Below, piece after piece: positions 1 through 6,734 of a DNA stretch of 28,878 nt. Origin of the DNA: an uncultured Porphyromonadaceae bacterium (GTDB taxonomy: Bacteria > Bacteroidota > Bacteroidia > Bacteroidales > Muribaculaceae); assembly GCA_900548705.1 (NCBI GenBank), contig URLF01000028.1, positions 1 to 28,878 on the forward strand. The letters run 5' to 3'. The notes below the pieces were generated by a model. It worked only from the letters and a program-made list of their open reading frames with translations, had not been told where the DNA came from and ran no database searches. Position numbers and translations under genes: made by a program. How positions within the stretch are numbered: the stretch's first letter is position 1; every line of letters begins with the position of its first letter.

Positions 1-309
1 TTCAGACGGTTTGCTGAGCGGTGTCGCCGGGAGGGGATTCTGCTGATTGCGCTCTTCCCCCCACGCTATTATCTGCCTGCGGCTTCCACCCCTGTCAGTG
101 ACAAAGTCAGGGAAATGGGGCGCGAGATTGGCTTTGATGTCATAGATGACACCTCCGATGCCTGGTTCCTGGAGCATCCCGAACTTTTCTATGACAATGT
201 GCATCTCAACGGCGACGGAGCCTTGGCATATTCCCGCAGGGTGGCCCCCAGGCTGCGTTCCATCATCCGTGGCGAGCATCGGCCTGACACGGTAAAGACC
301 GCTGAATGA
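1..309 (+). CDS. SGNH/GDSL-type hydrolase, C-terminal part
   Basis: The open frame runs in from the left edge without a stop and ends at TGA 307-309, so only the last 102 residues are visible. The core strand ILLIALFPPRYY is followed by FYDNVHLNGDGALAYSRRVA. The DNVH segment matches block V of SGNH hydrolases, which carries the catalytic Asp and His; Leu-Asn-Gly-Asp-Gly and a helix after it are also typical. The Gly-Asp-Ser nucleophile block lies outside the window. Family members are esterases or acetyl-hydrolases, in Bacteroidales often acting on polysaccharides or acting with acyltransferases. No substrate can be named from this fragment. The ATG at 115 is internal, not the start. Confidence 0.7.
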   Translation, partial: FRRFAERCRREGILLIALFPPRYYLPAASTPVSDKVREMGREIGFDVIDDTSDAWFLEHPELFYDNVHLNGDGALAYSRRVAPRLRSIIRGEHRPDTVKTAE

Positions 310-370
310 GGCCGATTTGATGCGTATTCTGCCAAATTCAGGCAATGGTTATTAAAAAAAGTTGAGGAGG

Positions 371-401
371 TTGCAGGTTGGCATAATATTTGCTAACTTT
401 G
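371..401 (+). promoter_or_regulatory. Bacteroidota-type promoter for the DUF3467 gene
   Basis: TAACTTTG at 394-401 matches the -7 element TAnnTTTG exactly. A partial -33 element, TTG, is at 371-373 with a 20-base spacer. The ATG of the DUF3467 gene is 54 bases downstream. The 146-base gap between the SGNH gene and this gene holds nothing else that I can see. Confidence 0.65.
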
Positions 402-455
402 TGCCATAGACAATCCACTGAAATTATTCATTAACCATTATAAACCTATACTGTC

Positions 456-758
456 ATGGCAGAAAACAACAAACAGCAGGAAATCAAAATCGAACTCACT
501 CCCGAAGTAGCCGGTGGCCACTATGCCAACCTGGCCGTCATCGCCCACACCCCCGGTGAGTTCTTCATCGACTTCATCGCCGTTTCCCCCAACATGCCCC
601 AGGCCCGCGTAAACACCCGCGTGATCATGAACCCCGAGAACGCCAAGAACCTTCTCTTCGCTCTGCGCGACAACATCCAGAAGTATGAGAACACCTTCGG
701 CGAAATCGAGCGCAAGGTTGCCCAGGGCAACAACAATGCCAACCCCTTCCAGGCGTAA
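456..758 (+). CDS. DUF3467 domain-containing protein
   Basis: This 100-residue protein begins MAENNKQQEIKIELTPEVA and contains GGHYANLAVIAHTPGEF, FIDFIAVSP and ARVNTRVIMNPENAKNLLFAL. That arrangement is the full-length DUF3467 family, small cytosolic proteins of unknown function widespread in Bacteroidota. There is no signal peptide or membrane segment. It has its own promoter and is followed by a strong hairpin, so it is probably monocistronic. The Asn/Gln-rich C-terminus (QGNNNANPFQA) is usual for the family. The biochemical role is unknown and I do not assign one. Confidence 0.9.
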   Translation: MAENNKQQEIKIELTPEVAGGHYANLAVIAHTPGEFFIDFIAVSPNMPQARVNTRVIMNPENAKNLLFALRDNIQKYENTFGEIERKVAQGNNNANPFQA

Positions 759-770
759 ATCCCATTGATG

Positions 771-808
771 CCGATGACCCGGGGCTTTGAAAAGTCCCGG
801 GTCATCGG
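771..808 (+). terminator. Hairpin terminator after the DUF3467 gene
   Basis: The arms CCGATGACCCGGG and CCCGGGTCATCGG form a perfect 13-bp stem. Inside it, CTTT and AAAG can pair further around a short loop. A T-rich but broken tract (tttcaaactt) follows. It separates the DUF3467 gene from cysS, and it contains the upstream in-frame ATG at 787, which makes that ATG an unlikely start for cysS. Confidence 0.75.
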
Positions 809-831
809 TTTCAAACTTCAACAATACACCG

Positions 832-2328
832 ATGAAACCCAACAACCTCCTGATTTACAATTCCCTTTCGAGAAACAAGGAACTCTTCCGTCCCATCCAT
901 GAGGGGAGGGTCGGAATGTATGTCTGCGGCCCGACGGTCTACGGCGACGGCCATCTCGGCCACGCCCGTCCCGCCATAACCTTCGATGTCCTTTACCGTT
1001 ACCTCTGTTGGCTCGGATACAAGGTGAGGTATGTCCGCAACATCACCGATGTCGGTCATCTCGAGCATGATGCCGACGAGGGGGAAGACAAAATCGCCAA
1101 GAAGGCCCGTCTGGAGCAGCTTGAGCCGATGGAGGTTGTGCAGCATTATCTCAACCGCTACCACAAGGCGATGGAGCGGCTCAACGTCCTTCCCCCGTCA
1201 ATCGAGCCTCACGCTTCGGGCCATATTATCGAGCAAATTGAGTATGTCAAGAAGATTCTCGACGCGGGGCTTGCTTATGAGAGCAACGGATCGGTGTATT
1301 TCGATGTCCCCGCCTACAACGCCAGATACCATTACGGGAAGCTTTCCGGACGTAATGTCGAGGAGCTGCTGAGCGAGACCCGCGCCCTCGACGGACAGGC
1401 CGAGAAGCGTCATCCCGCCGACTTCGCCCTTTGGAAGAAAGCATCCCCCGAGCATATCATGCGCTGGCCGTCACCCTGGAGTGACGGTTTTCCCGGATGG
1501 CATCTCGAATGCTCCACGATGAGCGAGAAATACCTCGGCCGGGAGTTTGACATCCATGGCGGCGGCATTGACCTGAAATTCCCTCACCACGAGTGTGAGA
1601 TAGCCCAGACTGTGGCCTGCAACGGCCACGACTCGGTGCATTACTGGATGCACAACAACATGATTACCATCAACGGACAGAAGATGGGCAAGTCGCTGGG
1701 CAACTTCATCACCCTTGATGAATTTTTCAACGGCACCCACGAGAAGCTCGAAAAGGCTTACTCCCCGATGACCATCCGCCTGTTCATCCTGATGGCACAT
1801 TACCGTTCGACCGTCGATTTCTCCAACGAGGCTTTGCAGGCTTCCGAGAAGGCGCTTGACAAGCTGCTTGAGGGATGGCGCCGCATCGGCGCCCTTGTCC
1901 CCTCCGACAGTTCCGACATAAAGGATGACATCGCCCGTATCTCGCGTGAATGTCAGGAGGCGATGGATGACGACCTCAACACACCTATCGTCATCTCCCA
2001 CCTCTTCGAGGCTGTCTCGCTTGTCAACAAGGTCAACGACGGCCACGCCAAGGCTACCGCCGAGGATGTCGAGCAGCTGCGCGACCTTTTCCAGACCTAC
2101 CTTTTCGACATACTCGGTATCGTCGACGAGCAGGCCGGTGGACTTTCCGCTTCCGGCAAGGACGCGATGGAGCCGTATCGTGGTGCGGTCGACCTGCTCC
2201 TGAAACTGCGCGGCGACGCCAAGGCCAAGAAAGACTGGGCCACCTCCGACCTTATCCGCGACCAGCTTGCCGCTTTGGGTTTCTCGGTCAAGGATACCAA
2301 GAACGGCGCGGAGTGGTCGCTGAAATGA
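832..2328 (+). CDS. cysS: cysteinyl-tRNA synthetase
   Basis: CysS charges tRNA-Cys with cysteine in the cytosol. From the ATG at 832 the protein is 498 residues, the usual size. It opens with the class I core: YVCGPTVYGDGHLGHARP holds a zinc-ligand Cys and the HIGH-like HLGH; GGGIDLKFPHHECEIAQ holds later zinc ligands; QKMGKSLGNFITLDEF is the KMSKS loop. The C-terminal DALR/anticodon-binding region ends with ATSDLIRDQLAALGFSVKDTKNGAEW, typical of CysS. An in-frame ATG at 787 would add 15 unconserved residues encoded by the terminator hairpin, so I chose 832 (MKPNNLLIYNSLSRNKE). I see no TAnnTTTG box directly upstream. Confidence 0.97.
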   Translation: MKPNNLLIYNSLSRNKELFRPIHEGRVGMYVCGPTVYGDGHLGHARPAITFDVLYRYLCWLGYKVRYVRNITDVGHLEHDADEGEDKIAKKARLEQLEPMEVVQHYLNRYHKAMERLNVLPPSIEPHASGHIIEQIEYVKKILDAGLAYESNGSVYFDVPAYNARYHYGKLSGRNVEELLSETRALDGQAEKRHPADFALWKKASPEHIMRWPSPWSDGFPGWHLECSTMSEKYLGREFDIHGGGIDLKFPHHECEIAQTVACNGHDSVHYWMHNNMITINGQKMGKSLGNFITLDEFFNGTHEKLEKAYSPMTIRLFILMAHYRSTVDFSNEALQASEKALDKLLEGWRRIGALVPSDSSDIKDDIARISRECQEAMDDDLNTPIVISHLFEAVSLVNKVNDGHAKATAEDVEQLRDLFQTYLFDILGIVDEQAGGLSASGKDAMEPYRGAVDLLLKLRGDAKAKKDWATSDLIRDQLAALGFSVKDTKNGAEWSLK

Positions 2329-2346
2329 CCTTCCTTAAACCTTAAC

Positions 2347-2378
2347 GGGCCGCAGCCCCCTGACACGGGGGCTGGCCC
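2347..2378 (+). terminator. Hairpin terminator after cysS
   Basis: CAGCCCCC and GGGGGCTG pair around the loop TGACAC. The stem extends to GGGC/GCCC across a two-base bulge. There is no long T-tract (ctcaattat follows), so intrinsic termination may be incomplete. It starts 18 bases after the cysS stop. Confidence 0.6.
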
Positions 2379-2396
2379 CTCAATTATCTGACCACA

Positions 2397-3950
2397 ATGG
2401 ATGTACTGGGATTCGGAGAAACAATGCTCGAAGAGATGCCTTTCGAGCCTACCGATCAGCAGATACAGCTGACCGCCGCCCTGGCGCGTTTCTGTTCGGC
2501 CGAGACCCCCAGTGATTCGGTGTTCATACTCAACGGGTATGCCGGCACCGGAAAGACATCCGTTATGGGAGCCTTGGTCAGGAGTCTCCACCGCGTAGGG
2601 GTACACACTATGCTGCTTGCCTCCACCGGACGGGCGGCCAAAGTGCTGTCATCCTTCACCGGTTTCCCTGCCCACACCATCCATCGCCAGATCTACACCT
2701 CGGGTTCGTTCAATTCCGACGGTTCGCCGACAATGGCGAAAATCAACCATAATCCCCATGTCAACACCATCTTCATCGTCGATGAGGCTTCGATGATAGG
2801 GGAGGGGAATGACGGAGGGATGAACCTCTTGCAGGATCTGGTGATGTATGTCTACACCGGACAGAACTGCAAGCTGATTCTGCTTGGCGACACGGCCCAG
2901 CTCCCCCCGGTCGGAAGTTCGGAGTCCCCGGCTATGTCGGCGGCGGCATTCAAGGCCATGGGGCTGAGGGTTACGCGGGCAACCATCACCCGCACAGTCC
3001 GCCAGAAACAGCGTTCTGGCATTCTCTACAATGCCACCTGGCTCCGCCGGGCAATGAAACAGGAGACCTTGCCAGAACCTCAGCTGACGGTCACCCCGTT
3101 CAATGATGTCAACGTCGTTGTTCCCGAGGACATGGAGGATGAGCTTGGGAAGTCGTTCGCCGAATATGGTGAGGATCAGACCATCATCATCACCCGCTCC
3201 AACCGCCGCGCCGTGGACTTCAATCTCGCCGTCAGGAAACAGATATTCGACCGTGAGGAGGTGCTGGCCAAGGGTGACCGGCTGCTTATCTCCAAAAACA
3301 ACTATTACTGGCCCAACCGTCACCGCAAACTCCTTGCGGAGCAAGCATCGCGGGGTGAGGGCAACTCGGTCCAGGTCGGCCCGACACCTGTCTTCGACAC
3401 TCCCCGCAGTGGTGTCGCCCTGCCTGACGACCGTCCATTGGCCGACATCCCCCCTGTATCCAACGGGAGAGTGCCTTATTTCCTTGCCAACGGAGAGGTG
3501 GCTGTCGTTGAGGAAATCCTATCGACCGAGATCCGCGACATGATTGAGTTCGCCGACGTTACCCTTTGGTTGCCAGACAGTGACAGCCGCATCAACGCGA
3601 AAATCGTGGTAGACTCCCTGACCGCCGAGACCGCAGGCCTTCCGCGCGACAAAGTGGAGACAATAGGCCGTCGGACACTTCTGGAGGCCGACCGCGTCTA
3701 CGCCTCCCCCTCATACCAGCGGGAAGCATTGCGCAACTGCCCGTATTTCAACGCCCTGCAAGTCAAATACGCCTATGCCGTCACCTGCCACAAGGCCCAA
3801 GGCGGCCAGTGGGATTCAGTATTTGTCGACATGGGCTACATTCCCCCCGAGGCATACCTCAGTCTCGACTTCTACCGCTGGCTCTACACCTCCGTCACCC
3901 GCGCCTCCCGCCGCCTCTCCCTCCTCAACCCCACCTGCCGCATCATCTGA
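2397..3950 (+). CDS. RecD/Pif1-like ATP-dependent DNA helicase (superfamily 1)
   Basis: The 517-residue protein has a complete SF1 motor. Walker A is LNGYAGTGKTS (about residues 45-55). ASTGRAAKVLS, Walker B FIVDEASMIGE and LLGDTAQLPPVGS (motif III-like) follow. Near the C-terminus are YAYAVTCHKAQGGQWDSVFVDMG and WLYTSVTRASRRLSLL, the UvrD_C_2-type motifs V and VI. It lacks the long N-terminal region of true RecD2, so it fits the short RecD-like/Pif1-like helicases common in Bacteroidales, probably used in replication or repair. A linker of about 60 residues rich in Pro, Asp and Gly (near residues 320-380) interrupts the second motor half. ATGs at 2397, 2424 and 2436 are all possible starts; the longest is listed. 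Confidence 0.85.
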   Translation: MDVLGFGETMLEEMPFEPTDQQIQLTAALARFCSAETPSDSVFILNGYAGTGKTSVMGALVRSLHRVGVHTMLLASTGRAAKVLSSFTGFPAHTIHRQIYTSGSFNSDGSPTMAKINHNPHVNTIFIVDEASMIGEGNDGGMNLLQDLVMYVYTGQNCKLILLGDTAQLPPVGSSESPAMSAAAFKAMGLRVTRATITRTVRQKQRSGILYNATWLRRAMKQETLPEPQLTVTPFNDVNVVVPEDMEDELGKSFAEYGEDQTIIITRSNRRAVDFNLAVRKQIFDREEVLAKGDRLLISKNNYYWPNRHRKLLAEQASRGEGNSVQVGPTPVFDTPRSGVALPDDRPLADIPPVSNGRVPYFLANGEVAVVEEILSTEIRDMIEFADVTLWLPDSDSRINAKIVVDSLTAETAGLPRDKVETIGRRTLLEADRVYASPSYQREALRNCPYFNALQVKYAYAVTCHKAQGGQWDSVFVDMGYIPPEAYLSLDFYRWLYTSVTRASRRLSLLNPTCRII

Positions 3951-3983
3951 CCCAATCCGCTTCCCATTCATTCCCCTCAAATA

Positions 3984-4015
3984 TTTGTTTGTTTCAGGCA
4001 TGTTGCGTAACTTTG
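3984..4015 (+). promoter_or_regulatory. Bacteroidota-type promoter for the YqeY-like gene and serS
   Basis: TAACTTTG at 4008-4015 is a perfect -7 element. TTTG at 3984-3987 gives a 20-base spacer; a second TTTG at 3988-3991 gives 16. The ATG follows at 4041, leaving a short untranslated leader. It probably drives both the YqeY-like gene and serS. Confidence 0.75.
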
Positions 4016-4040
4016 CGGTAAATTAAAATACATACTGAAA

Positions 4041-4490
4041 ATGAATCTTTTTGACCGTGTGTCGGAGGACATAAAGAAGGCGATGCTCGCCCGCGACACC
4101 CAGGCGCTGGATGCTCTCCGCGGAATCAAAAAGGAATTCCTGGAGGCCAAGACCGCCAAGGGTTCCGACGGCGACCTCTCTGACGAGAAGGCTGTCACCA
4201 TACTTGCCAAGATGATCAAGCAGCGCAAGGAGAGCGCCGACATCTACTCCCAGCAGAACCGCCCCGAACTGGCCGCCGTCGAGATGGCACAGGCCGAGGT
4301 GATCGGGCGTTATATGCCTGCCAGCCTTTCGGAGGAGGAGCTGACCGAAAAGCTCCGCGAGATAATAGCCCGCGTGGGGGCGACATCCCCCAAGGAGATG
4401 GGCAAGGTGATGGGAGTCGCCTCAAAGGAACTCGCCGGACGTGCCGAAGGAAAGGCTATCTCCGCCAAGGTCAAGGAGCTGCTCTCATAA
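4041..4490 (+). CDS. GatB/YqeY domain-containing protein
   Basis: This 149-residue protein is the full length of the stand-alone YqeY family. It has MNLFDRVSEDIKKAMLARDTQALDALRGIKKEF at the start, then VTILAKMIKQRKESADIY, the helix IGRYMPASLSEEEL, and MGKVMGVASKELAGRAEGKAISAKVKELL at the end. The fold resembles the C-terminal tRNA-interacting domain of GatB amidotransferase subunits. The stand-alone protein has no proven enzyme activity and is presumed to bind tRNA or an aminoacyl-tRNA enzyme. Lying 29 bases before serS under one promoter fits a translation-related role. The protein is cytosolic and has no signal peptide. Confidence 0.93.
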   Translation: MNLFDRVSEDIKKAMLARDTQALDALRGIKKEFLEAKTAKGSDGDLSDEKAVTILAKMIKQRKESADIYSQQNRPELAAVEMAQAEVIGRYMPASLSEEELTEKLREIIARVGATSPKEMGKVMGVASKELAGRAEGKAISAKVKELLS

Positions 4491-4519
4491 TACATTCCCC
4501 CTCTTAACATTCCCCCAAG

Positions 4520-5791
4520 ATGCTTACATTACAACAGATAAAGGCTGATCCCGCCCGCACTGTGGCGCGACTGGCCATCAAGGGTTTCGATGGAAAGGAA
4601 CCCATCGACAAGGTGCTTGCCCTTGACGAGCGCCGTCGTCAGTTACAGCTCGACAATGACAACAAGGCCGCCGAGCTGAACCGTATCGCCGCCTCCATCG
4701 GCCAGCTGATGAAGGAGGGCAAGAAGGATGAGGCAAATGAGGCCAAGGCTGAGGTCGGTGCCCTCAAGGATGCCCAGAAGGAGATAGCCGTGCAGCTCGC
4801 AGCCACAGAGCAGGAGCTCCGCGACCTCCTCTGCACTATCCCCAACCTCCCCTGCGACATGGTGCCGGAGGGTAAAACCGCCGAGGACAACGTAGTTGAG
4901 AAAACCGGTGGCCCGATGCCCAATCTCCCCGAGGATGCCCTCGCCCACTGGGATCTGGCAAAGAAATACAACCTCATAGACTTCGACCTCGGTGTGAAAA
5001 TCACCGGCGCGGGTTTCCCTGTCTACATCGGTAAGGGCGCACGCCTGCAACGCGCTCTCATCCAGTTCTTCCTCGATGAGGCCAACGCCGCCGGATATGT
5101 GGAAATCGAGCCCCCCTATGTTGTCAACGAGGCTTCGGCCTACGGTACCGGACAGCTCCCCGACAAGGAGGCTCAGATGTATCATTGCGAGCTTGACAAC
5201 CTCTACCTGATTCCGACCGCCGAGGTACCTGTGACCAACATCTACCGCGATGTCATCCTGAGCGAGGACGCGCTCCCCAAGAAGAACTGCGCCTACTCGG
5301 CTTGCTTCCGTCGCGAAGCCGGCAGCTACGGCAAGGATGTACGCGGTCTCAACCGTCTCCATCAGTTCGACAAGGTCGAGATTGTCCGCATCGAGAAGCC
5401 CGAAAATTCCTATGCCTCTCTCGAAGAGATGAAAGACCACGTCCAGAGCCTCCTCGACAAGCTCGGCCTCCCCTGGCATATCCTGCGTCTCTGTGGCGGT
5501 GACATGAGCTTCACCTCCGCCATCACCTTCGACTTCGAGGTGTGGTCGGGTGCCCAGAAACGCTGGCTGGAGGTTTCCTCCGTCTCCAACTTCGAGACCT
5601 ATCAGGCCAACCGCCTGAAATGCCGCTATCGCGGAGAGGACAAGAAGACCCATCTTTGCCATACCCTCAATGGCTCCGCCCTCGCGTTGCCCCGTATCAT
5701 GGCCGCGATGCTCGAGAACAACCAGACCCCCGAGGGCATCGTGGTTCCCGAATGCCTGCGCCGCTACACCGGCTTCGACATCATCAACTGA
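4520..5791 (+). CDS. serS: seryl-tRNA synthetase
   Basis: SerS charges tRNA-Ser, and tRNA-Sec where present, with serine. At 423 residues it is full length. The N-terminal 110 residues are charged and helical, fitting the long coiled-coil arm that grips the tRNA variable arm. The class II core follows: LIPTAEVPVTNIYRD (serine-binding TxE), ACFRREAGSYGKDVRGLNRLHQFDKVEI (motif 2) and LNGSALALPRIMAAMLENNQ (motif 3). It starts at ATG 4520, 29 bases after the YqeY-like gene, and probably shares its transcript. An inverted repeat at 5851-5891 may end that transcript. Confidence 0.97.
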   Translation: MLTLQQIKADPARTVARLAIKGFDGKEPIDKVLALDERRRQLQLDNDNKAAELNRIAASIGQLMKEGKKDEANEAKAEVGALKDAQKEIAVQLAATEQELRDLLCTIPNLPCDMVPEGKTAEDNVVEKTGGPMPNLPEDALAHWDLAKKYNLIDFDLGVKITGAGFPVYIGKGARLQRALIQFFLDEANAAGYVEIEPPYVVNEASAYGTGQLPDKEAQMYHCELDNLYLIPTAEVPVTNIYRDVILSEDALPKKNCAYSACFRREAGSYGKDVRGLNRLHQFDKVEIVRIEKPENSYASLEEMKDHVQSLLDKLGLPWHILRLCGGDMSFTSAITFDFEVWSGAQKRWLEVSSVSNFETYQANRLKCRYRGEDKKTHLCHTLNGSALALPRIMAAMLENNQTPEGIVVPECLRRYTGFDIIN

Positions 5792-5850
5792 TAAGTAAGG
5801 TTAATAAACTTACCAGCCCCCTTATCTGTATTTATATCGTATATCTGTCG

Positions 5851-5891
5851 CGCGGAACGGTTGCAAGTCTGCTGACTCAGACCGTTCCGCG
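5851..5891 (+). terminator. Long-loop inverted repeat after serS
   Basis: CGCGGAACGGT at 5851-5861 and ACCGTTCCGCG at 5881-5891 are perfect complements. Inside the 19-base loop, AGTC and GACT can form a second small stem. tcgttattt follows, a weak T-tract. It could terminate serS or shape the leader of the Crp/Fnr gene, whose ATG is 35 bases downstream. Confidence 0.55.
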
Positions 5892-5894
5892 TCG

Positions 5895-5930
5895 TTATTT
5901 CCTATTAAGCCGTCATTTCCTGTTAAATGG
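5895..5930 (+). repeat. Imperfect 18-base tandem repeat at the Crp/Fnr start codon
   Basis: TTATTTCCTATTAA at 5895-5908 and TCATTTCCTGTTAA at 5913-5926 are direct repeats with an 18-base period, 12 of 14 bases the same in the core. The second copy abuts the ATG at 5927. It could be a regulator-binding repeat or chance. Confidence 0.5.
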
Positions 5931-6505
5931 AGAATCTCAGACAATTGCTGCGCCAGGAATGTGAGTATGTTCCTTCTGATTCCACTCTCGACGAATTTCT
6001 CGGAGCGGCTACACTGAAGCATCTCCATCGTTCTGAAATTCTCGTCCATGTAGGAGAGGTAGCCGATTCGATGTATATCGTGAAGGAGGGCATCCTTCGT
6101 CTTACCGATATGAATGGTGACAGGGAGCGCACATTCGCTTTCGGGTTGCCGGGCACGGTGTTCGTCTCCAAATATTCATTTGTCAGACAGTTGCCATCAT
6201 ATTATCAGGTTGAGGCGTGTTGTGACTCGGTGGTGCTTTGCGTCCCCCGTCGTGCGTATGACAGCCTGATAGAGTCTAATCATGACTTCACCCGCTGGAT
6301 GCTTGTCTTGTCGCAGACCGAACTCTTTTACCAGGAATATAAAAATTCAAGTGTCAACAACGGCAGTGCCGCCGAAAGATTTGAGGCATTGCTGCGTCTG
6401 AGGTCCGAGATTCCGATGAATGTGTCAGGAAGGACAGTCGCCTCATATCTCGACATTTCCCCGGAATATTATTGCCGCCTGAAAAAACGGTTCCTTAAAC
6501 ATTGA
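5927..6505 (+). CDS. Crp/Fnr-family transcriptional regulator
   Basis: The 192-residue protein has a cyclic-nucleotide-binding-like beta barrel at about residues 25-115 (LHRSEILVHVGEVADSMYIV, KEGILRLTDMNGDRERTFAFGLPG). A long dimer helix follows (about 118-150), then a compact C-terminal helix-turn-helix (VASYLDISPEYYCRLKKRF). I see no N-terminal Cys cluster, so it is not an iron-sulfur FNR; the ligand, if any, is unknown. The start is ATG 5927, preceded by an imperfect 18-base tandem repeat. A perfect TTGAC-N4-GTCAA palindrome 17 bases after its stop, before the next gene, is a good candidate operator, so this regulator probably controls the secreted protein downstream. Confidence 0.88.
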   Translation: MENLRQLLRQECEYVPSDSTLDEFLGAATLKHLHRSEILVHVGEVADSMYIVKEGILRLTDMNGDRERTFAFGLPGTVFVSKYSFVRQLPSYYQVEACCDSVVLCVPRRAYDSLIESNHDFTRWMLVLSQTELFYQEYKNSSVNNGSAAERFEALLRLRSEIPMNVSGRTVASYLDISPEYYCRLKKRFLKH

Positions 6506-6522
6506 TTGTATCGCCGTATTTA

Positions 6523-6536
6523 TTGACATGTGTCAA
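6523..6536. promoter_or_regulatory. FNR/Crp-like palindromic operator candidate
   Basis: TTGACATGTGTCAA is a perfect 14-base palindrome of the form TTGAC-N4-GTCAA. This matches the geometry of the Crp/Fnr superfamily box (FNR consensus TTGAT-N4-ATCAA). Its centre, 6529.5, lies about 41 bases before the start of transcription inferred from the -7 box at 6559-6566, which is the class II activator position. Confidence 0.6.
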
Positions 6537-6558
6537 TCATTGCGGGAAAAAATTGGCA

Positions 6559-6566
6559 TATATTTG
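6559..6566 (+). promoter_or_regulatory. -7 element before the 1505-residue secreted protein
   Basis: TATATTTG matches TAnnTTTG. The expected -33 position (about 6535-6538) reads AATC, a poor match. A good -7 with a missing -33 next to a palindrome fits a promoter that needs an activator. It implies a 5' untranslated leader of about 160 bases. Confidence 0.6.
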
Positions 6567-6648
6567 CAATATCGCATTTTGGAGCTGTTGCCGTGACAGT
6601 CAAAACGGCCTAAACGATTACATCTGTCCAAAATCATGAGGGAAGGTA

Positions 6649-6666
6649 TCACTCCCCCCGGAGTGA
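6649..6666 (+). other. Hairpin in the 5' leader of the secreted protein gene
   Basis: TCACTCC and GGAGTGA form a 7-bp stem around a CCCC loop, within the inferred leader and about 70 bases before the ATG at 6735. There is no T-tract, so it is not a terminator. Its role is unknown. Confidence 0.45.
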
Positions 6667-6734
6667 GCTTATCCCAATTTGCTGACATATTGACCTATTC
6701 ACACTAATCCAGTCACTCATACCAAAGTTGTTTT

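Noticed and set aside
6636..6707. A 23-codon open frame in the leader of the 1505-residue protein gene, overlapping the hairpin at 6649-6666.
   Set aside because: It has no skewed composition, no relation of codons to the neighbouring gene's function, and no terminator pairs with it. It may be chance.
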